Shown here piece by piece: positions 10,710 to 19,793 of a stretch of 64,000 bases of DNA. Origin of the DNA: Bradyrhizobium canariense (lineage in GTDB: Bacteria > Pseudomonadota > Alphaproteobacteria > Rhizobiales > Xanthobacteraceae); NCBI RefSeq assembly GCF_018130465.1, contig NZ_JAFCKJ010000008.1, positions 124,001 through 188,000 on the forward strand, written 5' to 3'. Position 1 is the stretch's first letter, and each line of letters opens with the position of its first letter. Below the pieces are notes generated by a model. It searched no databases. It worked only from the letters and a program-made list of their open reading frames with translations, and had not been told where the DNA came from. Both the position numbers and the translations under genes were made by a program.

Positions 10710-11711
10710 CTACTGCACGTCCATCTGCAGCCCTTCCTTCTGGATGATGCCGGCGAACTTCTTCGTCTCGGCGTCCACGAAGTCGGCAAACTGCTGCGGC
10801 GTGCCGTAGTCGGCGCGGGCGCCCATGGCGGCGATGTTCTTCTTGATGTCGTCGCGCGCCAGCATCGCCTTCACCTGGAGATTGAGCGCTTCGAGAACGG
10901 CGGGCTGCACACCCTTCGGCAGGAACACCGAGAACCACGACGAGACGTCGAAAGCCGCGAGCTCCGGCGCGCTCTCGCGCATGGTCGGCAGGTTCGGCGC
11001 AAGGTCGCTGCGCTCGGTCGTGGTGACGCAGAGACCGGTGAGTGTGCCGTTCTGCACCTGCGGCAGGCTCGGATAGAGGTTGTCGAACAGGATCTGGATG
11101 TCGCCGGCGAGCGCCGCCTGGAGCGCGGGACCGGCGCCGCGGAACGGGATGTGCGTCATCTTCAGGCCGGTGAGCTGCAGGAACCAGGCGCCGGTGAGGT
11201 GAGGGCTCTGGCCGACGCCGGAGGAGGCGTAGCTGAGCTTGTCCGGATTGGCCTTGAGATAGGCGACCAGCTCGGCAATCGACTTGATGCCGGTCTTGGG
11301 ATGCGCCGAGACGATGTTCGGGATCCGGATCATGTTGGAGACCGGCTGGAGCTGGTCCGGCTTGTAGGTGAGGTTTTTGAAGATGCTGTAGGCGATCGCG
11401 TTCGGGCCGGGATTGCCGATCAGGATGGTGTGGCCGTCCGGCTTGGCGCGGACCACCTCGGCCGTGCCGATCGTACCGCCACCGCCCGAGCGGTTTTCCA
11501 CCACGGCCGATTGGCCCCATGCGGTCTGCAGATGCGCGGCCAGAAGCCGACCCATCACGTCGGTCGAACCGCCGGCGGCAGCCGGAACGACGAGGCGGAC
11601 GTTTTCGGTGGGTTTCCAGTCCGCCAGGCTCGATCGGGGCAGGATTGCTGCGGCCGAGATGCCGGCAGCAGCGGTGAGCACGCGACGGCGGGACAGCAAT
11701 TTATTGGACAC
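10710..11711 (-). CDS. Tripartite tricarboxylate transporter substrate-binding protein (Bug/TctC family)
   Basis: Periplasmic solute receptor of the TTT/Bug family; ligands are usually carboxylates, but the ligand here cannot be read. The GTG at 11711 is preceded by AGGGAG at good spacing and gives a 333-residue protein. The N-terminus has a twin-arginine-like signal (SRRRVLTAAAGISAAAI) and then the mature start. Family features include VVPAAAGGSTDVMGRLLA, GGGGTIGTAEVVRAKPDGHT and LIGNPGPNA. No tctA/tctB membrane genes adjoin it, which is common for orphan Bug receptors. Confidence 0.88.
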   Translation of the reverse strand: MSNKLLSRRRVLTAAAGISAAAILPRSSLADWKPTENVRLVVPAAAGGSTDVMGRLLAAHLQTAWGQSAVVENRSGGGGTIGTAEVVRAKPDGHTILIGNPGPNAIAYSIFKNLTYKPDQLQPVSNMIRIPNIVSAHPKTGIKSIAELVAYLKANPDKLSYASSGVGQSPHLTGAWFLQLTGLKMTHIPFRGAGPALQAALAGDIQILFDNLYPSLPQVQNGTLTGLCVTTTERSDLAPNLPTMRESAPELAAFDVSSWFSVFLPKGVQPAVLEALNLQVKAMLARDDIKKNIAAMGARADYGTPQQFADFVDAETKKFAGIIQKEGLQMDVQ

Positions 11712-11807
11712 GAATCCACTCCCTGCTTCTTGTTTTGCAGGGAGCGTATGGAACCGGACGCGCAACGGCAAGTCGCACGAAGCGGCACGACGCCGCAGGC
11801 TGAAGGC

Positions 11808-12293
11808 TCAGTTAAAGCTGAGCAGCTTGAAGATCGGCGTGAGGTAGCTCATCTCCTGGCCCGACGTCGCCGTGGTGCGGCTGATGAAGTCGAAGATCTT
11901 GCCGTCCTGGAGGCCGTAATTCGCAAGCCGGCGCACGCGCCGGTTCTTGTCGAAATAGACTGCGATGACGCGCTGATCGACCACCTTCTGGTTCATGAAG
12001 GCGACCACGCGCTCGGAGCGCTGCGAGATGTAATAGAACACCTCGCCGTCGAGGGTTGCGACCGTGGAGGGGGTGCCCATCACGATCAGCACCTGGTCCT
12101 GGCTCGCGCCGATCGGAATCTGCTCCAGCGCGTTGGGCGGCAGGATGTAACCCTTCTGAAACTGCTCGCCGGTGCAGCCCGCAAGCGCAGCGCCAACCAG
12201 GGCCGCGGCCGCGAACAGGCGCAAGCCGCGCCAACGTGCTTGAAGGCCGCGCCGCTTGTCAGCACGCTGGCTGGTCTGGTTCGTTATCGTCAT
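11808..12293 (-). CDS. bamE: Outer-membrane assembly lipoprotein BamE
   Basis: Subunit of the BAM complex that inserts beta-barrel proteins. From the ATG at 12293 the 161-residue product has a basic N-terminus, a hydrophobic signal and a lipobox LAGC near residue 36. The SmpA/OmlA domain follows, with IPIGASQDQVLIVMGTPST and VFYYISQRSE. It is divergent from the next gene, with about 98 bases between starts. An in-frame extension to 12392 would overlap the divergent gene and lacks the signal arrangement, so it is rejected. Confidence 0.92.
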   Translation of the reverse strand: MTITNQTSQRADKRRGLQARWRGLRLFAAAALVGAALAGCTGEQFQKGYILPPNALEQIPIGASQDQVLIVMGTPSTVATLDGEVFYYISQRSERVVAFMNQKVVDQRVIAVYFDKNRRVRRLANYGLQDGKIFDFISRTTATSGQEMSYLTPIFKLLSFN

Positions 12294-12391
12294 AGCGGAA
12301 CTGATTCCGTCCCCTTGCGTCGCGCGAGGCGCTGAAGTACCGGGCGGAGGCTCTGAATGCAACACGCGCGCACCCGCTTGCGGAAACCACA

Positions 12392-12943
12392 ATGCTTTGG
12401 CCGTTCAATCACTTCAGGAAACCCCGGCTAGCCTCGCCGGGCACCATTGAAGCCATCTATGGCATGATCGTGACGCAGGCGCGAGAACCCATATTTTACC
12501 GCGACTTGGGCGTGCCGGATACCGTTAACGGGCGTTTCGATCTGTTGCTGCTGCACCTCTGGCTGCTGCTGCGCCGCCTGCGCACGGTCCAGAGCGCCAC
12601 CGAGCTGTCGCAGGCGCTGTTCGACCGCTTCTGCGAGGACATGGACGACAATCTGCGCGAGATGGGGATTGGCGACCAGACCGTGCCGAAGCGGATGCGG
12701 GCCTTCGGCGAGGCGTTTTACGGCCGGGTCCAGGCCTACGACCAGGCCATGGAAGGTGGCGGCGAGGCGCTGGCATCGGCGATCTGCAAGAATATCTTGA
12801 ATGGAGCCGGCATGGACCGGGCGCAGCGGCTGGCGGCCTATGCCAGGGCTACCGAGGCGGATCTGGACCGGACCGGCGAGACCGCACTGCTGGGCGCGTC
12901 CTTCAAGTTTCCTCCAGCTCTCCCTGAGGATGTCACGACATGA
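12392..12943 (+). CDS. Ubiquinol-cytochrome c chaperone family protein (Cbp3-like)
   Basis: The 183-residue protein carries the family helices AIYGMIVTQAREPIFYRDLG, RFDLLLLHLWLLLRRL and RFCEDMDDNLREMGIGD. In mitochondria, Cbp3/UQCC1 binds newly made cytochrome b for bc1 complex assembly; the bacterial homologue is presumed to act in cytochrome bc1 biogenesis. It overlaps the downstream DUF177 gene by four bases, a pairing common in alphaproteobacteria. Confidence 0.88.
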   Translation: MLWPFNHFRKPRLASPGTIEAIYGMIVTQAREPIFYRDLGVPDTVNGRFDLLLLHLWLLLRRLRTVQSATELSQALFDRFCEDMDDNLREMGIGDQTVPKRMRAFGEAFYGRVQAYDQAMEGGGEALASAICKNILNGAGMDRAQRLAAYARATEADLDRTGETALLGASFKFPPALPEDVTT

Positions 12944-13503
12944 ACCGACCGATTGCAGCATCCGGGCCCGATCCCTGGCGGGTCCCCGTCATCGTTGCTC
13001 AGATCCCCGACACCGGCCTGCATCGCAAGCTCGAGGCATCGGCCGCCGAGCGGCAGGCCATGGCCGAGACGGCAGGCTTGCGGGAGGTCTTCTCTGTCCA
13101 GGCCGCCTTCGATGTCGTGCCGAAGAGCGGCGGCCGGATCCAGGTCACGGGGCACGTCCACGCCCGGATCGGCCAGACCTGTGTGGTCACGCTTGACCCG
13201 ATGGAGAGCGAGATCGAGGAGGAGGTGGACCTGATATTCGCCCCCGAGGCCGAGGTGCGCCGCCTGGCCGACTTGGTCGAGGAGAGGCAGGACGATCAGG
13301 AGCAGGTCGTCGACCCGCCAGAGGCCATCGTCAATGGCATCATCGACCTCGGCCGGCTCGCCACCGACGTCCTGTTCCTGGCGGTCGATCCCTATCCGCG
13401 GAAGCCGGGGGTCGTGTTTGAGGCCGAGGTCGCCGCTCTCGATCCGGAGGACCATCCCTTTGCGGTCCTGAAGGCACTTCAGGACAAGAAGAAAGACAAA
13501 TAG
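12940..13503 (+). CDS. yceD: DUF177 (YceD-like) protein, putative 23S rRNA accumulation factor
   Basis: A 187-residue DUF177 protein starting four bases inside the preceding gene. The family features are [20 protein letters not shown] (in place of the CxR-QCVVTLEP core) and the acidic region following it. YceD affects 23S rRNA levels in E. coli and plants. It normally precedes rpmF and plsX; here no rpmF reading frame is present and plsX follows after 298 non-coding bases. The C-terminus is lysine rich (LQDKKKDK). Confidence 0.85.
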   Translation: MNRPIAASGPDPWRVPVIVAQIPDTGLHRKLEASAAERQAMAETAGLREVFSVQAAFDVVPKSGGRIQVTGHVHARIGQTCVVTLDPMESEIEEEVDLIFAPEAEVRRLADLVEERQDDQEQVVDPPEAIVNGIIDLGRLATDVLFLAVDPYPRKPGVVFEAEVAALDPEDHPFAVLKALQDKKKDK

Positions 13504-13801
13504 CTGCCGTCTTCCCCATGGGACCGCTTTGCTACGGGGCGCGAGGTGTTTGCGATGGCGGTTTGAAAGGTCGAATTATCTATTTGATTTCTATGTACTT
13601 CTTGTGAATTCGCCCGTCCGCGGCCGGATCTTCCCGAATGCAAAAGGCTGGGGGCAAGAGGTTGTTTCAGGACAACAAAACGCTATTGTCGCGCCCCGGT
13701 CCGGGTGCGGCGTGGCGCTTGACCGTCCGCCATGTTCGTGGCGAACCCATTTGCGGCCCCGCTCGTTCAAGACCGCACCAGACCAGGTTTCCAGGACTTT
13801 T
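13504..13801. other. 298-base gap between DUF177 gene and plsX
   Basis: No gene is supported here. The position usually holds rpmF (ribosomal protein L32), but no short frame with the L32 zinc-ribbon pattern is visible on either strand. An AT-rich patch near 13570-13610 may carry the plsX promoter. Confidence 0.5.
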
Positions 13802-14863
13802 ATGCCAAGCAAGGTTCGCATCGCGCTTGACGCCATGGGGGGCGACGCCGGCGCCGCCGTGGTCATTCCAGGTGCCGCCATCTCGCTTCACAGGCATCGC
13901 GAGATCGAATTCCTGCTGGTCGGGGACCGCGCCAAGATCGAGCCCGAGCTCGACCGCCACCCCGCGCTGAAGGCCGCCTCGAAGATCATCCATACCGATG
14001 TCGCGGTCAGCGGGGAGGACAAGCCGAGCCAGGCGCTGCGGCGCGGCCGCAAGACCTCCTCCATGTGGCTTGCCATCGATGCGGTGAAAAAGGGTGAGGC
14101 GGATGTTGCGGTCTCTGCCGGGAATACCGGCGCGCTGATGGCGATGTCGCGCTTCCACCTGCGCACGCTGCCCGGCATCGACCGTCCGGCGATCGCCGGC
14201 ATGTGGCCGACCAAGCGCGGCGATTCCGTCGTCCTCGACCTCGGCGCCAGCATCGGCGGCGATACCCACCACCTGGTGTCGCTCGCCATCATGGGCGCGG
14301 CGATGGCCAGCGTGTTGTTCAACAAGAAGCGCCCCACGGTCGGCCTGCTCAATATCGGGGTTGAGGAGATCAAGGGGCACGAGGAGATTCGCGAGGCTGG
14401 CGAAATCCTGCGCGCCAGGAACCTGCCCGAACTCGACTATCTCGGCTTCGTCGAGGGCGACGGCATCGGCAAGGGGGTGGCCGACGTCATCGTCACCGAA
14501 GGCTACAGCGGCAACATCGCGCTGAAAGCCGCGGAGGGAACCGCGCGGCAGATGGCGGAATTGCTCCGCAACGAGATGAAGCGGAGCTGGCTGTCCAAGC
14601 TCGGCTATCTCTTGGCGCGCAACGCCTTCCAGGCCCTGCGCAACAAGATGGATCCGAACAAATCCAACGGCGGCGTGTTGCTGGGGTTGAACGGGATCGT
14701 GGTCAAGAGCCATGGCGGAATCAGCTCCGAAGGCTTTGCCTATGCGATCGATGTTGGCTATGAGATGGTCAAATTCGATCTCCTCAACAAGATCAATCAG
14801 ATGCTCAACCGCGAAGGTGGTGCACTCAGTTCCGTGCAGGCCGCGCAGGAGGCTGTTTCGTGA
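13802..14863 (+). CDS. plsX: Phosphate acyltransferase PlsX
   Basis: Converts acyl-ACP to acyl-phosphate, the first committed donor for glycerolipid synthesis by PlsY. The ATG at 13802 gives 353 residues beginning [17 protein letters not shown], the usual N-terminal motif. Other segments are [43 protein letters not shown] and [12 protein letters not shown]. It overlaps fabH by four bases. The frame extends upstream to 13529 without a credible start. Confidence 0.96.
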   Translation: MPSKVRIALDAMGGDAGAAVVIPGAAISLHRHREIEFLLVGDRAKIEPELDRHPALKAASKIIHTDVAVSGEDKPSQALRRGRKTSSMWLAIDAVKKGEADVAVSAGNTGALMAMSRFHLRTLPGIDRPAIAGMWPTKRGDSVVLDLGASIGGDTHHLVSLAIMGAAMASVLFNKKRPTVGLLNIGVEEIKGHEEIREAGEILRARNLPELDYLGFVEGDGIGKGVADVIVTEGYSGNIALKAAEGTARQMAELLRNEMKRSWLSKLGYLLARNAFQALRNKMDPNKSNGGVLLGLNGIVVKSHGGISSEGFAYAIDVGYEMVKFDLLNKINQMLNREGGALSSVQAAQEAVS

Positions 14864-15840
14864 CTCAAATTCGTTCGGTCGTGCTGGGCTGCGGCTCTTA
14901 TTTGCCGGAGCAGGTGGTGACCAACGCCCAATTGGCGGCGCGCATCGACACGTCCGATGAGTGGATCGTGCAGCGCACCGGCATTCGCGAGCGGCATATC
15001 GCGGCCGAGGGCGAGTTCACCTCGCATCTGGCGCTCAAGGCGGCGCAGGCTGCGCTCGCTGACGCCGGCGTGGACGCGCAGTCGATCGAGCTGATCGTGC
15101 TCGCGACCTCGACGCCTGATAACACCTTCCCCGCCAGCGCGGTTGCCGTTCAGAACGGCCTCGGCATCAACCATGGCGCAGCCTTCGACCTCCAGGCCGT
15201 GTGCTCGGGCTTCGTGTTCGCGCTCGCCACGGCGGACAATTTCCTGCGCACCGGTGCCTTCAAGCGCGCGCTGGTGATCGGCGCGGAGACCTTCTCGCGC
15301 ATCCTCGACTGGAACGACCGCGGCACCTGCGTGCTGTTCGGCGACGGCGCCGGCGCGGTGGTGCTGGAGGCGCAGGAGCAGCCGGGCAAGGCCGCGACCG
15401 ACCGCGGCATCGTGACCACGCATCTGCGCTCCGACGGCCGCCACAAGGCGAAGCTGTTCGTCGACGGCGGCCCGTCCTCGACCCAGACTGTCGGCCATCT
15501 GCGCATGGAGGGCCGCGAGGTCTTCAAGCACGCGGTCGGCATGATCACCGACGTGATCGTCGACGCCTTCGAGGCGACCGGGCTCAATGCCGACAGCATC
15601 GACTGGTTCGTGCCGCACCAGGCCAACAAGCGAATCATCGACGCGTCCGCGCACAAGCTCCATATCGCGCCGGAGAAGGTGGTGCTGACGGTGGATCTTC
15701 ACGGCAACACCTCGGCGGCCTCGATTCCGCTGGCGCTGTCGGTGGCGCGCAAGGACGGCCGCATCAAGCGCGGCGACCTGGTTTTGCTGGAAGCGATGGG
15801 CGGCGGCTTCACCTGGGGCTCCGCGCTGGTGCGCTGGTAA
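14860..15840 (+). CDS. fabH: Beta-ketoacyl-ACP synthase III
   Basis: Initiates fatty-acid synthesis by condensing acetyl-CoA with malonyl-ACP. The catalytic Cys sits in [14 protein letters not shown] (about residue 113), His in [12 protein letters not shown] and Asn in [12 protein letters not shown]. The length of 326 residues is typical. The GTG start overlaps the plsX stop. plsX-fabH-ihfA-merR is a standard alphaproteobacterial run. Confidence 0.96.
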   Translation: MTQIRSVVLGCGSYLPEQVVTNAQLAARIDTSDEWIVQRTGIRERHIAAEGEFTSHLALKAAQAALADAGVDAQSIELIVLATSTPDNTFPASAVAVQNGLGINHGAAFDLQAVCSGFVFALATADNFLRTGAFKRALVIGAETFSRILDWNDRGTCVLFGDGAGAVVLEAQEQPGKAATDRGIVTTHLRSDGRHKAKLFVDGGPSSTQTVGHLRMEGREVFKHAVGMITDVIVDAFEATGLNADSIDWFVPHQANKRIIDASAHKLHIAPEKVVLTVDLHGNTSAASIPLALSVARKDGRIKRGDLVLLEAMGGGFTWGSALVRW

Positions 15841-15907
15841 GCCACAGTCGATAAAATTTTGCCCGAATCAGCGCGGATTATCGATGCGCCTGCATTGATG
15901 AGCGCTG

Positions 15908-15951
15908 TTGACCGCCGTATCGTAAGCTCATAATTTCAGACAACAATTGTT
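15908..15951 (+). promoter_or_regulatory. Putative promoter and palindrome upstream of ihfA
   Basis: TTGACC at 15908 and an AT-rich hexamer near 15929 resemble a housekeeping promoter, with spacing slightly short. A perfect palindrome AACAATTGTT (15942-15951) follows. It lies within the 133-base gap between fabH and ihfA. Confidence 0.3.
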
Positions 15952-15973
15952 CGCCGTGATGTGGGGCAGGGCG

Positions 15974-16315
15974 ATGACCGATCAAAGTAAAACCGTAACG
16001 CGTGTCGATCTGTGCGAGGCCGTCTACCAGAAGGTGGGCCTGTCGCGCACGGAATCGTCCGCCTTCGTGGAACTCGTGCTGAAGGAGATCACCGATTGCC
16101 TTGAGAAAGGCGAGACGGTGAAGCTTTCCTCGTTCGGCTCCTTCATGGTCCGCAAGAAGGGCCAGCGCATCGGCCGCAACCCGAAGACCGGCACCGAGGT
16201 GCCGATCTCGCCGCGCCGGGTCATGGTGTTCAAGCCCTCGGCGATCCTGAAGCAGCGGATCAACGGCCAGCACCGCACCAATGGCGACGCCAGCAAGGCG
16301 CAACCCGAGGCGTAA
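15974..16315 (+). CDS. ihfA: Integration host factor, alpha subunit
   Basis: DNA-bending protein that pairs with IHF-beta. The ATG at 15974, after GGGGCAGG, gives 113 residues. HU/IHF hallmarks are [31 protein letters not shown] and the beta-arm [23 protein letters not shown]. An in-frame GTG at 15947 is less likely. Confidence 0.95.
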   Translation: MTDQSKTVTRVDLCEAVYQKVGLSRTESSAFVELVLKEITDCLEKGETVKLSSFGSFMVRKKGQRIGRNPKTGTEVPISPRRVMVFKPSAILKQRINGQHRTNGDASKAQPEA

Positions 16316-16342
16316 TCCGCCTTCCGGACAAGGATTTGGCAT

Positions 16343-16918
16343 TTGGACAAGGCGCCGGATGCGTTCCGAACCATCAGCGAAGTAGCGCAGGAACTCGACA
16401 TTCCGCAGCACGTGCTGCGGTTCTGGGAGACCCGATTCTCCCAGATCAAGCCGATGAAGCGCAGCGGCGGCCGCCGCTATTACCGCCCCGACGACGTCGA
16501 TTTGCTCAAGGGCATCCGCCGCCTGCTCTACGGGGAGGGCTACACCATCCGCGGGGTGCAGCGGATCCTCAAGGAGCACGGCGTCAAATCGGTGCAGGGC
16601 CTCGCCGACAGCGCGGCCGCGGTCTCGTTCGGCGCCATCGAGGACGCCGTCGGCGCGAGCCTGATGGAGCCCGAGGAGGAGACCGGCGTCCGCGGTGCCC
16701 GCGACAGCGACGACGACGACTATCAGGGCGAGGAGGAGGGCATCGACTTCCGCTTCTCGGAGACCGACGACGAGGAAATCCTCACCACCTTCCGCAAGGG
16801 CGGCACCCCCGCCGCGCCCGCCGGCCCCAGCGCCATCGACCGGGAGCGCCTCGGACGGGTGCTCGCCGACCTCGTGGCCTGCCGCGAAATGCTGGATCAG
16901 GCGCTGAAGGACGCCTAG
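16343..16918 (+). CDS. MerR-family transcriptional regulator
   Basis: Starts with a TTG at 16343, supported by AAGGA eight bases earlier. The N-terminal MerR helix-turn-helix is clear: [20 protein letters not shown], then [20 protein letters not shown] and [15 protein letters not shown]. Residues around 113-155 form a strongly acidic linker ([27 protein letters not shown]), unlike metal-sensing MerR proteins, and no cysteine pair is present. It regularly follows ihfA in Rhizobiales; its targets are unknown to me. Confidence 0.88.
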   Translation: MDKAPDAFRTISEVAQELDIPQHVLRFWETRFSQIKPMKRSGGRRYYRPDDVDLLKGIRRLLYGEGYTIRGVQRILKEHGVKSVQGLADSAAAVSFGAIEDAVGASLMEPEEETGVRGARDSDDDDYQGEEEGIDFRFSETDDEEILTTFRKGGTPAAPAGPSAIDRERLGRVLADLVACREMLDQALKDA

Positions 16919-17028
16919 CGCCGGACTTACTCAATTTGGGGGCAGTTCCGGGGCCTTTCGGCAGAGGCACCAAAATGGTGTGACCTTGCCTTGCGCAAAG
17001 CAGCGATCCTAGCTAATGGAACGACGTT

Positions 17029-17106
17029 CGGAGCGTGGCGCAGCCCGGTTAGCGCACTAGTCTGGGAGACTAGGGGTCGGAGGTTCAAATCCTCTCGCTC
17101 CGACCA
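17029..17106 (+). tRNA. tRNA-Pro (anticodon GGG)
   Basis: The acceptor arm CGGAGCG pairs with CGCTCCG, followed by discriminator A and encoded CCA. The anticodon stem CTAGT/ACTAG frames the loop CTGGGAG with anticodon GGG at 17064-17066. The T-arm has GGTTCAAATCC. Lower-GC accessory sequence begins immediately after it. Confidence 0.96.
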
Positions 17107-17632
17107 TTTTTCCAAATCATCTGTCGGGTGAATTGACCGTCGGCGTGGAGCCTGCTCCCGCCCGTGACGCACGCGCCGCGATCAGTCCCCGGGGGCTGCT
17201 TCGGTGGCTGGTCAACTAAAATGCCGAAAACAACCCCATGCACAGTAGCGAAGCCATTGAATGGATGACGTTTTTCCGAAGGCGATTTGGCGCGTCGGAC
17301 AAGACTGGGGCATGATGTCATCATGCCAGTCGTGTGAGGGGCGTTGCGGTGGGCGTCGATTGCAAGTTGCTGGGCGATCCTGTCACAAGGCCCGGTGCCA
17401 GGTTAGGGCAACGTCAAGGGCCTTTAGGTTCCAGCGATTGGTCCCAAGCATTGCTCTAAGCATACGTCCCTTCTGGACCTAACTGTCAAATGCGGCCAGG
17501 GTCTTGCAATCACAATATTCGACCGCTCGTGCTTCGCTATTCCGCGTCTTGTCATCGCTCGCACTTCGCGAATCCGATTCGCCCTTACAATGGGCTCCAC
17601 AGCGCTGAGGTAAGCGTTTACGTCACTTACCG
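17107..17632. other. 526-base gene-free stretch after tRNA-Pro
   Basis: Lower GC than the flanks, with no credible gene. It holds a 19-bp near-perfect palindrome at 17309-17327. No integrase remnant and no second copy of the tRNA 3' end were seen here or before 19793, so evidence for an integrated element is only positional and compositional. Confidence 0.5.
17309..17327. promoter_or_regulatory. 19-bp palindrome in the accessory patch
   Basis: GGCATGATG and CATCATGCC are perfect 9-bp arms around a single T. It resembles a dimeric regulator site but no adjacent start codon identifies a target. Confidence 0.35.
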
Positions 17633-18460
17633 TCAGCCAAGCTCGCGCAGGAACGCCCGCACCTGATTTATGATGTCTAGGGTCTCTGCGTCAGAGTATC
17701 CGCTCGCTCTAAAATGCATACTTGGATTTCTCCACGCATCTTTCATGCCGTAAAGGTATGAGTGAGCCGCTTTCAACTGTTCCGTACGTCTCTTCTGTTT
17801 GATCGTACCTTGCGGAAGAGCTCTTAGTGGCCCGTTCATCGCATCTAATATTTGCCCCCACGAGAGCTCACGCACGTGCCTGCCGGGACTCACTTGAACG
17901 ATCTTGACACCAACGCGTCTTGCAAATTTTTGCACCCCGATTTCCATTGCGCGCATCATGTGGAAGACGCTGGCAACATTCTGATCCGATGTCCAACATT
18001 GCAGGCCAGCCAGGATGTCTGTTTTCACCGCGGGCGTCGCCGCAAAAATCACCTCGCACTCGACCTTCATCTTGCTCGCGGCGGTGACCTTCTCGGCGGA
18101 GGGCAGATACAAAGTAGCGTCGCCTAATTCTCGCCACAGAGCTGAGTTGATGGCGCGCGTGCGGCTGACGAAATCTTCGTAGTGGACTTCAGCTTTGCTC
18201 GTCAGCTCACTTAAGGCCATCACAGCAATATTAGTCGCGGGCAGCTTCATTTGGCTACAAAGTTGTCGGCCCACAAAAATTATGACGTCCATCACTCGTC
18301 GATCTTCATCGCGAAGAGATGGTTCTATTGCCAAAATCCTTCTTGCAGCGTCATTTGGCGCTGAGGCTCGAAGAACGTTGATGCGAAATTCGCTATCGCG
18401 TTCTACCGCGACCAAATGGAAGATGAAGTTATAGAGCAGGTGAAGCGGGAAAGTATTCAT
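17633..18460 (-). CDS. HEPN-like protein of unknown function, candidate RNase/defence gene
   Basis: From the ATG at 18460 the product has 275 residues. The N-terminal two-thirds are helical and unrecognised (LHLLYNFIFHLVAVERDSEF, DRRVMDVIIFVGRQLCSQ). The C-terminal third resembles a HEPN domain: a helix VFHMMRAMEIGVQKFARRVG, then AAHSYLYGMKDAWRNPSMHF. The segment RNPSMH fits the HEPN RNase signature of Arg, a polar residue and His four to six positions later. GC is clearly lower than the flanking core genes. The Shine-Dalgarno GGGGGG is in the loop of a hairpin touching the start codon. HEPN assignment rests on the motif and helix pattern only; nuclease activity is inference. Confidence 0.6.
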   Translation of the reverse strand: MNTFPLHLLYNFIFHLVAVERDSEFRINVLRASAPNDAARRILAIEPSLRDEDRRVMDVIIFVGRQLCSQMKLPATNIAVMALSELTSKAEVHYEDFVSRTRAINSALWRELGDATLYLPSAEKVTAASKMKVECEVIFAATPAVKTDILAGLQCWTSDQNVASVFHMMRAMEIGVQKFARRVGVKIVQVSPGRHVRELSWGQILDAMNGPLRALPQGTIKQKRRTEQLKAAHSYLYGMKDAWRNPSMHFRASGYSDAETLDIINQVRAFLRELG

Positions 18461-18482
18461 AGATTGCCCCCCGTGCAATCTA
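18460..18482 (-). promoter_or_regulatory. Hairpin presenting the Shine-Dalgarno of the HEPN-like gene
   Basis: On the mRNA strand TAGATTGC pairs perfectly with GCAATCTA across a 7-base loop ACGGGGG. The 3' arm ends on the A of the ATG. The G-run is the only Shine-Dalgarno candidate and is exposed in the loop, so the structure could gate translation. The fold follows directly from sequence; the regulatory role is inferred. Confidence 0.5.
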
Positions 18483-18603
18483 AGCGCGAGGGACGAGCAT
18501 GGGCAATAGATTAGCTGCGACAACTAGCCTACCTATGTCCTAGGGCTGTCAAGGTCAGAAGAAATGCACGTAGTCAGCGAGCACGATAGACGTCGGTCAT
18601 GGG

Positions 18604-19620
18604 CTATAGTTTGAGAGTTATGCGAGGGGCATTTTGAAGAGGCCTAGCTGCCTGATAGGCGTTGTAGACGTCGGTTGCCAATCCCTGCATCTCTTTTACG
18701 GCATCCATCACGCTCATAGTGCCTTCAGCTAGTTTCTTATTGGCTGCGGCAATAGCATCCAGCTGAGTATCGACGTTAGGAATGGTTGCCTTCAGGTTCG
18801 CCTTCTTGTCTAGATAGGCGCCGAAAGCTTGATCCAAATCCACGATCGCGGCAGTTTGCATGGTCCCTCCGACCATTTTGGCCGGAGTAAGAGAGCGCAT
18901 CAACTCAAACCGCGCTTCTGTGCAGGCTTGCCATGCGTTCAGAAACAAATGTGCGTCTCTACCGAGAACGCCGTAATCCTTCTTCAGTGCGGTGATGATC
19001 GCTCGGATCTGTGGTTGAAGCTCGAGCGCGGCCGCCCGGATCTGCTCGTCTTGAACATATTGTCCGAGACGCTTAAAAACTTTCACCATGGTATTGACTG
19101 CTGTGCTGTAAACCAGCGCCTCCGGCCCGACAAAAGGCAGCCCGGCAGCTCCTGCCGTCAAAGAGGACACGTCGTCCAGAATTGCCGCTCCATTCGCAGC
19201 GTCCTGAGCATATCCCAGCATACGGTCCGCATACTGCTTCAGCAGAGCAAGCGAGCTATCCTTGATCGCAAACCGGTATTCTTCATACTCTCTTACAGTT
19301 GCCGACCTCATCACGACGTGGCCGTTCTTGTCTCGCTTTGGATTGCCCTTCTGATCGAGGACGGGAACAGCGAGATTGATCGATCGATATGATTTGATGG
19401 CGGCCAATGGCAGCGTATCGCACGACTGGCCGCCCGAAAGAAATACAAGCTGAGCATCGTTCTTGGCGTAGTCGTCGGCGATCGCTTGATAATAAACCGG
19501 TGCGCCGCCCACGGCGGCTTGCAGTGAACTGAAACCCAACGGATCCGCTGTAATCTTTGGGCCAGAGCTGCAGCCAGCAACCAAAAACGCGCCAAATGCG
19601 GCGCAACCAAACTTAAACAT
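18604..19620 (-). CDS. Lipoprotein of unknown function
   Basis: Starts at the ATG at 19620 behind GGGGGGA. The 338-residue product has a signal with lipobox LVAGCSSG around residue 17, so it should be a lipid-anchored envelope protein. The remainder is soluble and largely helical (LALLKQYADRMLGYAQDAA, AAALELQPQIRAIITALKKD, QLDAIAAANKKLAEGTMSVM). Two further cysteines are in SGGQSCDTL and AWQACTEARF. The gene lies 143 bases upstream of the HEPN-like gene on the same strand and shares its lower GC and G-run ribosome site, so co-acquisition is plausible. I do not recognise the family. Confidence 0.65.
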   Translation of the reverse strand: MFKFGCAAFGAFLVAGCSSGPKITADPLGFSSLQAAVGGAPVYYQAIADDYAKNDAQLVFLSGGQSCDTLPLAAIKSYRSINLAVPVLDQKGNPKRDKNGHVVMRSATVREYEEYRFAIKDSSLALLKQYADRMLGYAQDAANGAAILDDVSSLTAGAAGLPFVGPEALVYSTAVNTMVKVFKRLGQYVQDEQIRAAALELQPQIRAIITALKKDYGVLGRDAHLFLNAWQACTEARFELMRSLTPAKMVGGTMQTAAIVDLDQAFGAYLDKKANLKATIPNVDTQLDAIAAANKKLAEGTMSVMDAVKEMQGLATDVYNAYQAARPLQNAPRITLKL

Positions 19621-19793
19621 GCCGTCCCCCCAGAAAGCCAGAACGCTACAAGCGGAGAGTTTGGGTTTCAACATGTACAACCAAAGAGGGCGCGTTTTCC
19701 ACAGCACGTGAGTACGAAGACAGCGGGCGCCTTCAGACGCACCTCTGCGTAACCGGTGATGTTCTGCTAAAGGTAGGACGTCACAGTTGGTCG

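Noticed and set aside
17029-19793. Search for a second copy of the tRNA-Pro 3' end as an attachment site
   Set aside because: No duplicate of the last 15-20 bases of the tRNA was seen before 19793, so no att pair is reported.
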